A DNA stretch of 64,000 nt from Mycoplasmopsis phocirhinis (GCF_004216495.1 NZ_CP034841.1:682001-746000), one strand, 5' to 3'. Counted from the stretch's first letter, positions 1 to 11,686 are shown. Numbers and translations: made by a program. The notes: generated by a model not told the origin, from the sequence alone.

Positions 1-798
1 CAGCCCATCAAAAACTTTTTCGGCAAATTCTCTAATTTTTTCCATTGATTGGAATGTTGCGTCATTTACTGTATAACCTGAAAAAGTGTTATTAGCTTTT
101 ACACTTAAATGTTTAAAAATACTATTATCTGGAACTGGATTTCCTTTGCTTGTTGCTTCTCTTGCTTTTATAACAATGTCGGCATTTTCATCTACTGTTC
201 CACCACCTTGTTTAATTAAACCTAAAATTAAATCTAACAAGTCTAGATTAATTCTTAAGGCATCTGTATCAGCTAAATCGAATGGCAAGTTATATAATTG
301 TTCGCTCGCGTCTTTACCAGCTAATCTTGAGTGTAAATTAGCAATTTTAGGATCAAAAATACTTGTGGTTATTCCCACATCACTCACGTCCAACAATCTA
401 TCATCTTGTGATAATACATATGCGCCTGATTGAGCACCTAAAATTAAATTAGGTATTTTAGTAACATCTACTTGTGTTTCAATTTTTTCTTTAACATTTT
501 TAATTAATGGAAATTCTTGAAAAAAGGTATGGTCTTCAAAAAATTCAAGTTTAACCGGTAAAAAACCTGATTTTTCTTTTTGAGTTTCGTTGTAGTATTT
601 AACTAACGGCGTAAGGCCTAGTGATAAAGGTCATGTTTTTCCTTGTGGGGTTTGAAACAATACTTGTTTGTTGTTTTTACTTGTATCTGGAGCATCAGGA
701 CTTTGGCTCCCTCTGTTATTACCACCTGAACATGAGGCTGCTAAAAAACTAGCACTCAACCCCGCAGTTGAAATTAAAGAAAGTCATTTTTTTTTCAT
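1..798 (-). CDS. Surface lipoprotein, solute-binding type (partial, 3' end outside window)
   Basis: The N-terminus is a lipoprotein signal: positively charged MKKK, a hydrophobic stretch, then the lipobox LAASC with Cys23 as the lipid attachment site. The mature part begins Ser/Gly/Asn-rich and then looks like a periplasmic-binding-protein-type fold. The start is fixed by an AAGGAG Shine-Dalgarno just upstream. The gene runs off the left edge, so about 266 residues are visible. It follows the ABC importer on the same strand but is separated from it by a terminator, so it probably has its own promoter. The position suggests the substrate-binding lipoprotein of that importer. Phrases such as LPFDLADTD recall the mycoplasma P68-type surface lipoproteins, but that is from memory only. 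Confidence 0.75.
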
Positions 799-967
799 TT
801 TTCTCCTTATATGAATATTAATTTATTGATATATTTGATAAAATTTATCTTATAAATTATATTACTAAATTTTTTTATATATACACAATAAATAGGGCTA
901 AAAGTCAAATGTGGAATTGTTTCCTATTTACATTTTATTCAAGTTCTTAAATATTAATTTTTATAAA

Positions 968-992
968 AAAGTTCAATCACTGATTGAACTTT
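968..992 (-). terminator. Terminator after the ABC importer
   Basis: A 12-bp perfect stem (AAAGTTCAATCA paired with TGATTGAACTTT) is followed on the minus strand by a T-rich run. It lies directly after the stop codon of the last permease gene and before the lipoprotein gene. Confidence 0.75.
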
Positions 993-994
993 GT

Positions 995-1798
995 TTAATA
1001 TCTTTGATTGATTTTTTTAGAAAAAACCGAATAAATTATCAATGGTACTAAAATCGTTAAAAATGAACCAGCTGCTTGTAAATTACCTAACACCCCAGCC
1101 TGATAAACACCAACATTAATATATCATATTGTTAAATTGGTTAATTTAGTGCCTTTGACAATAAAATCAGGTCATAAATAATCATTTCATGTGGCAATAA
1201 AAGTGAAAATAATTAGCAAAAAATAAGCTAATTGTAATTTTGGACGATATACATATCAAATTTTTTCATATCATTTTAAATTATCGTTAATCATTAATTT
1301 TTGTCTTTCTAATGACGTTGCTTTAGCAACATTAAAGATGTAACCAAAAGTAAAAAAGTTGAAAATTGAATTTGAAACTACACTAAATACACCACCTCGT
1401 AAATTTAATCTACCAAGTTGAGTGGCTAAGGCTAAATAAATTGAAAATTCAGGAATTAAGCTAATTAAAAGAAAAAAATATTGAAAAATTTTTTGGAATA
1501 CTGGTTTCATTTTTAATAAACCTGCAATGGCTAGTGAAAAAACGATAATACGTAGAATTATTAATATTGTAGAAAATAAAAATGTATAACCTAAGGCGAT
1601 AAAAAATTCTTTACCAATGACCGTTTTAAAATTCGACCAACTTCACTCCCTTACCCAAATATAAATTTTACCCTCAATATATGAAGGTGTTGATAACAGT
1701 GCATACAATAATAAATAATATATAGGAAACAAAAACAGAAAAATTAAAAAACCAATTAAAATGTATTTAAAAATTTCTTTTGTGATACTTTTAAACAT
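995..1798 (-). CDS. ABC importer permease, MalG/UgpE-like
   Basis: A 267-residue membrane protein with about six hydrophobic segments. The order of segments and its place as the second permease suggest the MalG/UgpE/GtsC type, but the usual EAA loop is poorly conserved. The start codon overlaps the end of the preceding permease gene by 8 bases, indicating translational coupling. It would pair with that permease to form the membrane channel of an importer for a sugar, glycerol or glycerophosphodiester. The substrate cannot be read from sequence. A terminator follows immediately. Confidence 0.8.
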
Positions 1799-2771
1799 TT
1801 TTTGCTCCTTTAAACTTCATTTTATTGATTAATTTAATAATTTTTTGTTTAAATCAGGTTAATGAAGATGGTTGAATTAAAAGTGCTAATAATAACATCG
1901 ACACTAAATAAATAAAACTAAAAAATGCAGCAGCGTAGCCTTTTTCGTATCGCAACGATGGTGATGAACCACCTCCAAAATATTTAATGGTATAACTAGT
2001 TAGAGTGTGCGAGTGATTAATATCGTGGTTGTAGTTTGCTCCTAAAATTGCATCTGGCAAAAATAGACCTGCATAAATAAAGTTAGTAAACAAAATTGAA
2101 AACATTACTTTATTTAATTCTGGAATATAAACATATCTGATTTTATGTAATAGTGCTATTTTATCTACTTTCATTAATCTAAAATATTTAGCATTAGCTT
2201 TATTGATTGCCGCAGCAAACAAAATTAAATTAAACGGTAAGGAACGCCACACTTGAAATAAAACATAATAAATTCAAATCGGTGTTTTATGATCGCCTGA
2301 AGTGAAGCCATATTGTTCAATATTAAATAATCTAAAAAACACTTTTTTTTCACCAAAAAAAAGCGAAAATGCTAAACCAACCGCAAAAGTAGAAATAAAA
2401 AACTGTGAATATAAAATACCTAATACAGTTGATTTTGCTTTTTTATGAATTAGTGATTCGATGATAATGGCAAAAACTAAAGCAAAAAATATTGATATTG
2501 CGGTTCCTAAAATTAAAACAGCACTTGTATTTTGAACCGCAGCTTTAAAACTTGGATCATCAAACACATTTCGATAATTTTTAAAATTAATTTGAACTAT
2601 TTTGTGATTACTACGATATGGAAAAAATCTTAAAGATTTGTAAAACGTTTCGCCAATAGGGATTAATGTAAATAAAAGAACTAAAATAAGTAACGGAGAT
2701 ATTAATAAAATAATTTTCGCGATGCTTCAAGTGTTTTTGCTAAATTTATTCACACTAAATTTGGTTTTCAT
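1791..2771 (-). CDS. ABC importer permease, MalF/UgpA-like
   Basis: A 326-residue polytopic membrane protein. The first membrane span is near residues 17-38, followed by a large extracytoplasmic loop and a MalF-like core. Gene order (ATPase, permease, permease) matches the gtsABC/ugp-like clusters of mycoplasmas. The start lies 17 bases inside the end of the ATPase gene, with a GGAGAGAG ribosome site inside the upstream gene. Its partners are the neighbouring ATPase and second permease. Substrate is inferred only as glycerol, sugar or polyamine. Confidence 0.8.
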
Positions 2772-3990
2772 AAACTCTCTCTCCTTTGTTATTAAAAACC
2801 AAAACATCAGAGTTTAAATATTTTACATTAACTCTTTGACCAATTTCGTATTCGTCGTGATCCTTTAAAACAATAATTCAAGAATTATCACCACTAACTT
2901 CAATTCAATAGTGGATACTATCTCCAAAATGTTTTTTATCTATTATGCGATATTTGCCGTTTTTAACCGCTTTTAACCGCATTTTATTCTGTCTAATATA
3001 ATAGTTAAATCCATTTTTAGATTCAATATAATTAATTTCAGGAGAACCGATAAATTTGGCTACAAATAAATTAGCTGGATTATCATACATATTTTTTCCA
3101 CTACTATATTGTTGTAATTCACCTTTATTCAATAAAATAATTTTGTCACTAATTTTTAAAGCATCGTGTTGGTCATGAGTAACTATAACAATTGTTAAAT
3201 TAAATTCCTTACGAATTTTTAATAATCATTCAATCGTTGATTCTTTAATTTTAGCATCTAAGGCACTAAACGGCTCATCCATAAATACTAAATTAGTTCG
3301 TTTAATAATGCCTTTGGCAAAAGCAACTCTTTGTTTTTGCCCGCCACTTAATTCATTAACATTTTTATACAAAATCTCTTTGATACCTAATTTGTGAGCA
3401 ATCTCTTCAACATCGTTTTTGAATAAATTTTTTAATCGTAAATCATTGAGCATTTTAATCCGGTTTTTAAATTTTATTGTTTTAAAACTGAATAAAATAC
3501 CCCAAATAATTTTAAAATAACGGAATTTTTTAACGATATTTTTAACATTAGGACTAACCAAACTACTTGCATAGTGTCAATATGTGACAAGTAATTTATA
3601 ATTAATATTTTCACTAAAATATTTATCAAAATATTTAATTCTTGCTCCTTCTATTCATTTGTGGTAATTTTTTGCACTCAGTAAAATATTGTCAAAAGCG
3701 CTAATGTTTTCATAAATAGCATTTTCTTGCATTATATATGCTGTTTCATGAGTTTTAGGGTTATTTTTAATACTTATTTTACCTTCGGTTGGTTTCAAAA
3801 AACCTAAAAATAAATTTAATAATGTAGTTTTACCTGAACCAGAAGGACCAAGTAAAGAAACAATTTTATTACTTGGTATTTTTAATTCGTCAATTTTTAA
3901 ATCAATATGTTTTTGTTTGCGGCTATATTTAAATTTTAAATTTTCAACGCAAATTAAAGAATTATTATCTTGGAAATTTTCATTTTTCAT
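2755..3990 (-). CDS. ABC importer ATP-binding subunit (MalK/UgpC/PotA-like)
   Basis: A 411-residue ATPase. Walker A is GPSGSGKTT near residue 49, the Q-loop is around YIMQEN, the signature is LSGGQKQR, Walker B is [12 protein letters not shown], and the switch histidine sits in VTHDQHDAL. Roughly 90 extra residues lie between the Q-loop and the signature, longer than in standard MalK and typical of the mycoplasma version. The C-terminus after residue 300 resembles the TOBE regulatory domain. It energises uptake through the two following permeases. A TATAAT box lies only 9 bases upstream of the ATG, so the transcript is nearly leaderless. Confidence 0.85.
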
Positions 3991-4123
3991 AACTATAAAA
4001 TTATAAACTATATGTTTATAATAAATTTTTACGTTATAAGCATTTTAAATACTTTTTGTTTTAAAAAGATTGAAAATAAGTGTTTTTATCTTTAACATCA
4101 TTTTTTGTAATAAAATAAAAACT
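3991..4123. promoter_or_regulatory. Divergent promoter region between ABC importer and mnmG
   Basis: On the minus strand a TATAAT (positions 4000-4005) faces the ATPase gene. On the plus strand TAAAAT (4111-4116) sits 7 bases before the mnmG ATG. Neither gene shows a Shine-Dalgarno in the short leader. No clear -35 boxes are seen, as is usual for mycoplasmas. Confidence 0.55.
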
Positions 4124-5959
4124 ATGATTAGAAATAACAAATATGATGCGATTGTAATCGGGGGTGGACACGCTGGTTTAGAAGCAGCATTTGCACTCGC
4201 ACACCAAAAACACAATACCTTACTCATAACTTTTAATAAAAATCGTTTAGGAATGATGCCTTGTAATCCTTCAATAGGTGGTCCAGCCAAAGGAATTATA
4301 ACTCGTGAAATTGATGCATTGGGTGGTATGCAGGGTTTATGGGCCGATTTAGCCACAATTCAATTAAAAATGTTAAATAAATCTAAAGGACCAGCTGTAT
4401 GGGCACTACGAGCTCAAATCGATAAAGAAAAATATTCTAAAATAATCGCTGAATATGTTTCCAAAGAAGATTATCTTGATTTGCTTGAAGCAGGTGTGGA
4501 AGAGATAATAACACAAAATAATAAATTTATAGGTGTCAAACTTGATAATGATCAAATAATAAATGCGAATGTGTGTGTAATTACAACAGGAACATATATG
4601 GATTCAAAAATTTTACGCGGAAATAAAAGTGTAAATAGTGGTCCAGATAATGAAAAGACCACTTCTAAATTAAGCCAATCATTAAAACAACTCGGTTTTG
4701 AATTACAAAGACTTAAAACCGGTACGCCTCCTAGAATTTGATCTAATTCAATCAACTATGATGAAGTTGAAGAAGAAGTTTTAGAAGATATAAATTTAAG
4801 TTTTTCTTCAAGATCAAATGTAAATGTTCCTACACAATTAGCGTGTCATTTAACATACACAAATGAACAAACACATAAAATTATTAATGAAAATTTACAT
4901 TTAAGTGCAATGTATTCAGGTTTAATTGAAGGAATAGGACCTAGATATTGTCCTTCAATTGAAGATAAAATTGTAAAATTTTCTTCTAAACCTCGACACC
5001 AGATATTTTTTGAGCCCGAAACCGCAGATGGTAGCATCACTTATGTTAATGGTTTATCTACTTCACTACCAATAGATGTTCAAGATAAAATTATTAGAAC
5101 AATTCCAGGTTTAAAAAATGCCAAAGTCCAAAAATGAGCTTATGCGATAGAATATGACGCAATTAACCCAACCCAATTAAAACCATCGCTAGAAACAAAA
5201 ATTATTGAAAATTTATTTACTGCTGGACAAATAAATGGAACAAGTGGTTATGAAGAAGCAGCTGGTCAAGGATTAGTTGCTGGTATAAACGCAGGTTTAA
5301 AGCTAGATAATAAAGAAGCAATAATTATATTGAGAAATCATGGGTATTTAGGTGTTTTAATTGATGATTTAGTGACCAAAGGTACTAAAGAACCCTACAG
5401 AATGTTAACTTCACGTGCTGAATATAGATTATTGTTACGCAATGATAACGCAGATATAAGATTAGCTGAATATGGTTTATATGCAGGAACACTAAATCAA
5501 AACCAGTACTCAAAAGTTATTGAAAAATATCAAATAATTGACAATGAAATTGAAAAATTACAAAAAACATTTTTATCATCTAAATCCACTCTTGCTCAAA
5601 AATATAAAATTTTTGATGGCATAACAATGTTGAAAGTTTTATCACGTCCAGATGTTGATATAGATGATGTAATCCCTGAATTCGAATATAAAAAAGAGTT
5701 GTCAATAATGGTAAGATTACACGGTTATATTGAAAAACAAAAAAATGACGCAAATAAAATGGTTAGATTAGAAAATCTTAAAATACCAAAAGACATAAAT
5801 TATAATAATGTTAAAAATATCGCCACAGAAGCAAAACAAAAATTAATTAGCGTTCAACCTTTAACAATTGGTCAAGCAAGCCGTATTAGTGGCATTAACC
5901 CATCTGATATTCAAATGTTAATGTTTCACATCGAAAGTAAACATAATGAAAAAGATTAA
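4124..5959 (+). CDS. mnmG: tRNA U34 carboxymethylaminomethyl-modifying enzyme, FAD subunit
   Basis: A 611-residue protein of the GidA/MnmG family, close to the usual 620-630. The FAD-binding dinucleotide motif is [10 protein letters not shown] near residue 13. Other family hallmarks are [24 protein letters not shown] and the C-terminal [20 protein letters not shown]. With MnmE it installs the 5-carboxymethylaminomethyl group on wobble uridine of several tRNAs, using FAD, NADH and folate. The start has no Shine-Dalgarno and lies 7 bases after a -10 box. The stop overlaps the rlmH start by 14 bases. Confidence 0.97.
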
Positions 5960-6392
5960 AATAATAGCAGTTGGTTCACTAAATCCTGAATTTAAAAAAC
6001 TTTTTTCGCATTACGAAAAAAGTATAGCTCGTTATTATTCTTTAACAGTAACAGAAATCAAAGAATTTAGTGAAGAAAAAAATATAGAAACAAAAAAATT
6101 TAAAGAAACACAATTGATAATAAAATCAATACCTAATAACTCATATGTAGTTTTGTGTTCTTTAAAAGGAAAATCTTATAACTCTATAAAATTTAGTAAT
6201 TTAATCAATACATATACTGATTTAACATTCATAATCGGTGGGTCAGATGGAATGTGCGAAGCTAAAATCTTAAGCAACGAACAAATAATTTTTTCACATA
6301 TGACATTTCCACACCAACTTTTCCGAATTATGTTGGGTGAGCAAATTTATCGTGCTGCTACAATATTAAACAATAAAAAATATCATAAATAA
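5946..6392 (+). CDS. rlmH: 23S rRNA (pseudouridine1915-N3)-methyltransferase
   Basis: A 148-residue SPOUT-family enzyme. The C-terminal knot region shows FIIGGSDGM and the family ending [22 protein letters not shown]. It methylates pseudouridine 1915 in helix 69 of 23S rRNA, using S-adenosylmethionine. It is translationally coupled to mnmG by a 14-base overlap. The operon ends at the hairpin that follows. Confidence 0.96.
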   Translation: MKKIKIIAVGSLNPEFKKLFSHYEKSIARYYSLTVTEIKEFSEEKNIETKKFKETQLIIKSIPNNSYVVLCSLKGKSYNSIKFSNLINTYTDLTFIIGGSDGMCEAKILSNEQIIFSHMTFPHQLFRIMLGEQIYRAATILNNKKYHK

Positions 6393-6406
6393 TTTTATTT
6401 AAATCA

Positions 6407-6438
6407 AAAATAGACTCATTTTGTTTTGAGTCTATTTT
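6407..6438. terminator. Bidirectional terminator between rlmH and the AAA+ gene
   Basis: A 12-bp stem (AAAATAGACTCA with TGAGTCTATTTT) has an 8-base loop, with A-runs on the left and T-runs on the right. It can end transcripts from both sides, fitting the convergent rlmH and AAA+ operons. Confidence 0.85.
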
Positions 6439-6480
6439 TAAATTAACAATATTTAATTTACAACGTTAAATTAGAATTGT

Positions 6481-8277
6481 CTATTTAAATGAAAATTCAA
6501 CTTCACTACGAAACATAGTCATTTTTGCTTGTAAAATATTTTTTTCATTTTTAGAAGCAACAATTTTTTCATAATTGTCAAATAAAAATTGATTAATTTT
6601 GCTGCTTAATAATTCATCAATATTATTGATTATGCCTCTTGCTCCCATTCGTTTATCCATTATTTTAACTATATAATCCACTAATTCATTTAAATCATTA
6701 TTATAATCAATAATTAAATTATATTTATCTTCAATTTCACCGAACAAAACTTTCAATTTTGAGTGAATTATAGTTTTTATTATTTCGCGATTATGAATAA
6801 AATTAAATGGCACAATGTTTTTATTCCCAATACGGTTTAATAATTCCGGGCGATTAATTTTTTCAATAAAATGATTACGAACGTGTTCAATAAATTGCGA
6901 ACGAACTAAAGGTTCATCGGCAAAATCAGCATCAATTTTATTAGTTCCAATGTTAGAAGTAAAGATGATAAAAGATTCAGAAAAATCAATTAACTCGCCT
7001 TTAGAAGATGTTAATCTTCCATCTTCTAAAATTTGTAAAAATTTATCTAAAATTTTTGAGTGTGCTTTTTCAATTTCATCAAACAATAAAATAGAAAAGG
7101 GATTCTCTTTTACCTTATTTGTTAATTCACCACCCGAATCATAACCAACATACCCAGGTGGAGCCCCTATCAATCTCTGGTCAGAATGCTCATGATTATA
7201 TTCAGACATATCAAATCTGATTAATTTTTTTTCATTACCAAAAACAAACTCAGCCAGCGTTTTTGAAATTTCAGTTTTCCCTGTTCCTGTAGGTCCCACA
7301 AAAAACAAAATTCCTTTGGGCTTATTTTTAGATTGCGAATATAATAAACCATTTAAACCAAGAAATGAACTTGTTAAAATATTATAAATTTTATCAATTG
7401 CATAATTTTGACCTTTTACTCTTTTAATAAACTCGTTTTTAAGGTTTTTGATTTTTTCATAGTTTATTTTTTCTCATTGAGATTCTTTTTGATTAAAAGT
7501 GGTTAAATTATATCTATTACTGAATGTTTGTTTATTATCTTTAATGCGGGCAAATTGAATAATTTCTTTACAGCTTAATCCATCTGTGAGAGCACTCGCA
7601 TTATTTAAAATTGCACCTTCAACACCTAATTCATTAACATCTGCTGTTCTAAAAAATTTTGATAAATTTTTAATAATGTTTTTGCGTTCATCGATATTAG
7701 GTTTTTTAATTAAAACCTCGGCGTATTCAATATTTTTGTGGTATATATCAAAAATTAAATTATGTGAATCTCTCATTATCAAAATTAATTTATCTTGCTT
7801 TTCTAATCTTCCGTGATCGTCTAAATAATGTTTTTTATTATTGTTATTTAAAAAAATTGAAATTAAATTTATTAAATTATCTAAATAATTATTTTGGTTG
7901 TTTTGATTGTTAAAAATACTGTCAGCAAAATCTATTACTCAAATACCAGGTGTGTGTTCGTATTCTAAATTCGCATCATCAATATTATTTAAAACCCTGG
8001 ACATAAACTCATCTATATTATCAACATCATCAATTCTTTTGTAATTATTATCATTATCTTGATCTAATAAATTTAATAATTTATAACCAGGTGAAAAATA
8101 TTCGGCTTTAGAATAATTATTATTACGGGCAAAATTTTCAATTATGTTTTTTATATCAACACTTATAAATTCATTATCTTCATTAAAGTAAGTATAAATA
8201 TCATTAACATTACCTGTAATAGAAATAATATTTTTTTGTGCTAATTTGATTTGTAAATATTTTAGTGATTTAATCAT
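6481..8277 (-). CDS. AAA+ ATPase with ClpB-D2-like C-terminal domain, function unknown
   Basis: A 598-residue protein with two halves. Residues 324-598 are a complete ClpA/ClpB second-domain-like AAA+ module: Walker A GPTGTGKTE (about 328), pore loop GYVGYDSGG, Walker B LLFDEIEKAH (about 400), sensor 1 FTSNIG, arginine region RPELLNRIG and sensor 2 MGARG. Residues 1-320 look like a degenerate AAA domain: GNVNDIY near the start, a hydrophobic-D strand (WVIDFAD), and PNIDERKNI, but no Walker A. It lacks the ClpB N-domain and middle coiled coil, so it is not ordinary ClpB. The start overlaps the end of the preceding gene (AATGATTAA). It is the last gene of a three-gene unit and may be the motor acting on the two upstream products. 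Function is unknown. Confidence 0.8.
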
Positions 8278-9277
8278 TTTTTGTATTAACCTTCATTTTT
8301 CTTTCTTTACTTAAAGGTCTAGCACCCGAAATCGCTCGTGTAATAATTTGTTTATTTTTAACATAACCAAATTCATTTAAGTCTTGCTCTACATTTTGAG
8401 CTAGACTTCAACACATATGTCGTTCATAATCACCAATTTCGTAACTAACACTCCCGTCAAAATTCAAGTTTAAAGTAAAAGCATTGCCGTTTAGAGAAGT
8501 GTTTTTAAATTTGGATATAAATAAATATCGTGGCTTGGTTTTGTTTTGGTTATCTTTTTGAATAATAAATTCAATACTTTTGTTTGTATATTTGTATTTC
8601 TTGAATATGGTTGTATAGATTTTGTTTTTATTTAGTGCTTCATTATACTGATTAATAACTTCTTTTACGTATGGTGCATAGTCACTAAGTTCTTGATAAT
8701 TATTAATAAACATAAATTCGTTAAGCAATGAGCCTTTTAATTTAGGATCAATTTTTTGACTTAAAACATAATTCTTTAACTCTTCTTTCAACGATGCGTG
8801 TTTTTCGGTGTCAATTGTTTCTTGTTTAATTTGGTCTAAAATCAAGTTAAAATTATCTGCTGTAAATTCCATTCTTGATTCTTCTAATCTTTGCAAAACC
8901 AATTTTGATAAAAAACCATTGCTGACAATTAAATTATTTATCAAATGTGTTCGTTCATTAACGATATCATCATAAGAAACATTGATTGACATATTTTGAA
9001 CAATTTTAATTAAATTACTTTTTCGTAAATTATATTTTTGAATTAATGTGTCTTTATTGTCATAGTTACCATTTACTCGTTCGCCTTTAATTTGGCCAAT
9101 ATTAATTAATTCATCTTCAATTTGCTTAACTTGTAGTAATAACTTGTTAATTTCGTTTTTAACTAAATGAGAATTTATTAAATTTGATACATTAATTAAA
9201 TTGTTTTTTATATCAGCCAATTCACGTTTTTCCGTATCAATATTAATTTCAAAACTAATAAATGCTGAATGACTCAT
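8270..9277 (-). CDS. Unknown protein, middle gene of the AAA+ cluster
   Basis: A 335-residue soluble protein with no signal peptide or membrane span. The N-terminal half (about residues 10-190) is charged, helical and coiled-coil-like. The C-terminal part (about 230-290) looks beta-rich, with KNTSLNGNAFTLNLNFDGSV. The tail is basic (RPLSKERKMK). It overlaps both neighbours by one to eight bases, so all three products are probably made together. I do not recognise the family. It could be an adaptor or structural subunit handled by the AAA+ protein; that is inference from context only. Confidence 0.7.
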
Positions 9278-10340
9278 TATTTTTTCTCCTTATTTTTATT
9301 ATTTTTATTTGTTATTAATACAAGTTTAGATAAAAGTTCATCAATTTTATTTTCTAGTTTTTCTATTTTTGATAAAGTAAATTCATTTATTTTTTGCTTA
9401 TAAAAATCGTCAGCATCATGGTGAGCTTTATTCAACCAATCTTCCACAATTTTCTTTAATTCTTTAAGTTCGTTATTAGGTTTAAATAATCCTAATAGCT
9501 TACCGATCATTAGTTCAGTTTTTTCGCGTTCTGCTTTAATTTTAAGTTGTTTTTCAATTTTAATTCTAAATCGTCCTAATAATGATATTTTATGGTCACA
9601 TAAATTTCCTTCAATTATCAATTTAACTTCTCTTAATCATTTTTCATAATTAGGATAATTTTCGATTTGTGTAACATTTATTGGATAAATATTCTTTTCA
9701 AATTCATTTTTAAAAAATTCAAATTGTTCTTTAACTATTCGAGTGTTATCAATGTATTCACTTTTTTCTCAATTTTTATTTTCAATTCTATTTCTATATG
9801 AGTTTAATTCGTTTAATTTTTGATAAAAACTCGGGATATATTTTTCGGGTTCTCATTTTTTATTAAACAAAAAATTATTTTCACTATATTTAAAATTAAT
9901 TAAGTTGTTCAATGAATCTCATTTATTAAAATTAACATCAACAAGGAAAGCGAATAAATCTTCACTTATTTTACTTATTGTTTTTTGTTTAATTTCAATA
10001 GTTTTACTCAAAATATCTATTTGTTTTTCAAAGTCATCAATATAATGAGTTTTTATAATTTTTTGAGCTACCAAAAAAGATATACTCTCAATAGAATCTA
10101 AATTAGAATTAAATCAAGGTTTGAACATATCATTGTTTATTACTTTGTCTAAATTTTCTAATAATAAATTTTGAATAAGGTTACTTGATTTAGCTGGTCG
10201 TAATTTTACTTTTTTGTCAAAAAGTTCATTAATGTCAATTTTAACTTTTTCAAAACCAATTACAGTTTCTTTTAGTTTATAAAAACTAACTTGAAAATTT
10301 GTTAAAAAAACAAAATAAAAATTATTTTCAGAAATAAAGG
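9277..10340 (-). pseudogene. Unknown coiled-coil protein, 5' end removed at the IS boundary
   Basis: The open frame covers about 354 residues and ends by sharing one base with the next gene's ATG. Content is charged and helical. The last 110 residues form a clear coiled-coil (KLKIKAEREKTEL onward, and ENKIDELLSKL). At its upstream end the frame runs straight into the left terminal repeat of the IS element. No ATG lies near the junction, and no matching 5' part exists on the other side of the IS. So the N-terminus is missing, probably lost in an IS-linked deletion. A TTG inside the IS end could give a truncated product. The family is not recognised. Confidence 0.65.
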
Positions 10341-10366
10341 TGGACAACAAAAATTAACATTGTAAA
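10341..10366 (+). repeat. Left terminal inverted repeat of the IS
   Basis: Begins TGGACAACAAAAATTAACAT and matches the reverse complement of the right end with a few mismatches. It also contributes to a hairpin with the TGTTAATTTT a few bases inside. Confidence 0.8.
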
Positions 10367-10396
10367 GTGTTAATTTTTTGTACACAACCCATAGAG

Positions 10397-10414
10397 GGTG
10401 GGGTATACCCCACC
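10397..10414. other. Perfect 18-bp GC-rich palindrome ahead of the transposase
   Basis: GGTGGGGTATACCCCACC is a perfect palindrome, strikingly GC-rich for this genome. It lies between the left IS end and the transposase ATG, so it would sit in the 5' leader of any transcript entering the element. In other IS elements hairpins here shield the transposase from outside transcripts. That role, or a protein-binding site, is inference. Confidence 0.6.
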
Positions 10415-10449
10415 AAAAATCAAAAAAACAAAAATTGAAAGGACTAAAT

Positions 10450-11637
10450 ATGTCAAGACATTTAAAAATGGAGGAATTCGATTTAATCTTTGAGGTTTAC
10501 CAAAAACATGGAAAATCACAAGCTATAAAAACACTTTGAAATATCTCTCCAAAAACAAAATTAGTTAAGAAAAAATATCTTGCAGTAAGAATTGCTAAAA
10601 TAATAAAATATTATAATTTAGGCGTGAAAGAAAAATTATTAACTAAAAAAGGCAAAGACAGAAAACCAGGTAGCGGAAGACCTAGAAAAGAACCAAATTT
10701 TGATTGAGATATTTTTGACAGAAATGATCTAATTGAAATCGCAAAAAGATATTATGAAATAACAAACCAAAAACCCAAAAAAGAGAAAAAAGAAGAAGCT
10801 AAAAATTTAAAAATCCAATTTATTAAACTAGCATTGTTTTTTAGTCTTTGTAGACAAACCATTTCTAATGCGAAAGTTAAACAAAATACAGAAAAAACAA
10901 TTCCTCATTCAAAAATTATAGTTGAAGCATTTGAAGCAAATAAAGGCAGATTTGGCAGAAAAAAGCTAAGTATTTATATATTTAATCAATATAATATACA
11001 CATAAATGACAGAACTTTAGGCAGATATTTAAATCAATTAAATCTTAAATGCAAGCTAAGACAAAAAAGAAAAAGAAAAGAAATTAAAAACACAAAATGT
11101 CAAATCTTAAATACCGTTCAAAGAGATTACAACGATAGCCAAAATAGAAATATTTTCGCTACAGATGTTTCATACATAAATGCTCCAAAAGATGTACGTG
11201 AAAATCACGTATATTTATCTGCTATCATCAATCACAAAAGTAAAAAAATTGTAGGTTTTAGATTAAGCAAAAATAATAATCTAGATTTTGTTTTAGATAA
11301 TATTAACGATATTCAAAACGAAAATTTTGATAAATTTATCGTTCATTCGGATCATGGTTTTCAATATACAAATCAAGAATACATTAATAAAATTATAAAA
11401 TTCGGCGGGACAGTTTCAATGTCTAGAGTTGGCAATTCTTTAGATAATAGAGAAATTGAATATTGATTTGGTGTGATTAAAACTGAATTATTAAATGATT
11501 TAGATTACACAAAAATTACTTTTGATGAATTAAATGATAAAATTAAGGAATATATTTTTTGATATAACAACGAAAGAATACAATCAAATTTAGGATGAAA
11601 AACGCCACAACAAATTGCTATGGCGTTCGCTAATTAA
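10450..11637 (+). CDS. IS3-family transposase, single reading frame
   Basis: A 395-residue transposase read as one frame, without the usual programmed orfA/orfB shift. The N-terminal third is basic and helix-turn-helix-like, with a K-rich linker. The C-terminal rve/integrase core shows the DDE pattern: D in FATDVSYI, D in VHSDHGFQYT, and the family segment SMSRVGNSLDN. It ends with the usual WYNNERIQSNLGWKTPQQ. The catalytic E is probably in NREIEYWFGVIK. The gene appears intact, so the element could still be active. Confidence 0.9.
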
Positions 11638-11659
11638 AAATGTTAATATTTTTTGTCCA
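11634..11659 (+). repeat. Right terminal inverted repeat of the IS
   Basis: Ends in ATTTTTTGTCCA and mirrors the left end. It overlaps the last codons of the transposase. Confidence 0.8.
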
Positions 11660-11686
11660 TGTTTATTCGCTCATTTAATATTAAAT

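Larger units (their letters stand above)
10341..11659 (+). mobile_element. IS3-like insertion sequence, about 1.32 kb
   Basis: Imperfect terminal inverted repeats start TGGACAA at the left and end TTGTCCA at the right, matching over roughly 21 of 26 bases. One transposase gene fills most of the interior. The flanking bases (AAAGG left, TGTTT right) do not match, so no target duplication is visible, consistent with a deletion or recombination after insertion. It separates the AAA+ cluster from the nucleoside-transporter operon, and its right end lies only 27 bases from the permease stop. Confidence 0.88.

Noticed and set aside
86-433. Plus-strand open frame opposite the first lipoprotein
   Set aside because: It is the shadow of the minus-strand lipoprotein gene and has no ribosome site or recognisable motif.
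6481-8277. Ordinary ClpB chaperone
   Set aside because: Only the second AAA module is intact; the N-domain, first Walker A and the middle coiled-coil are missing.
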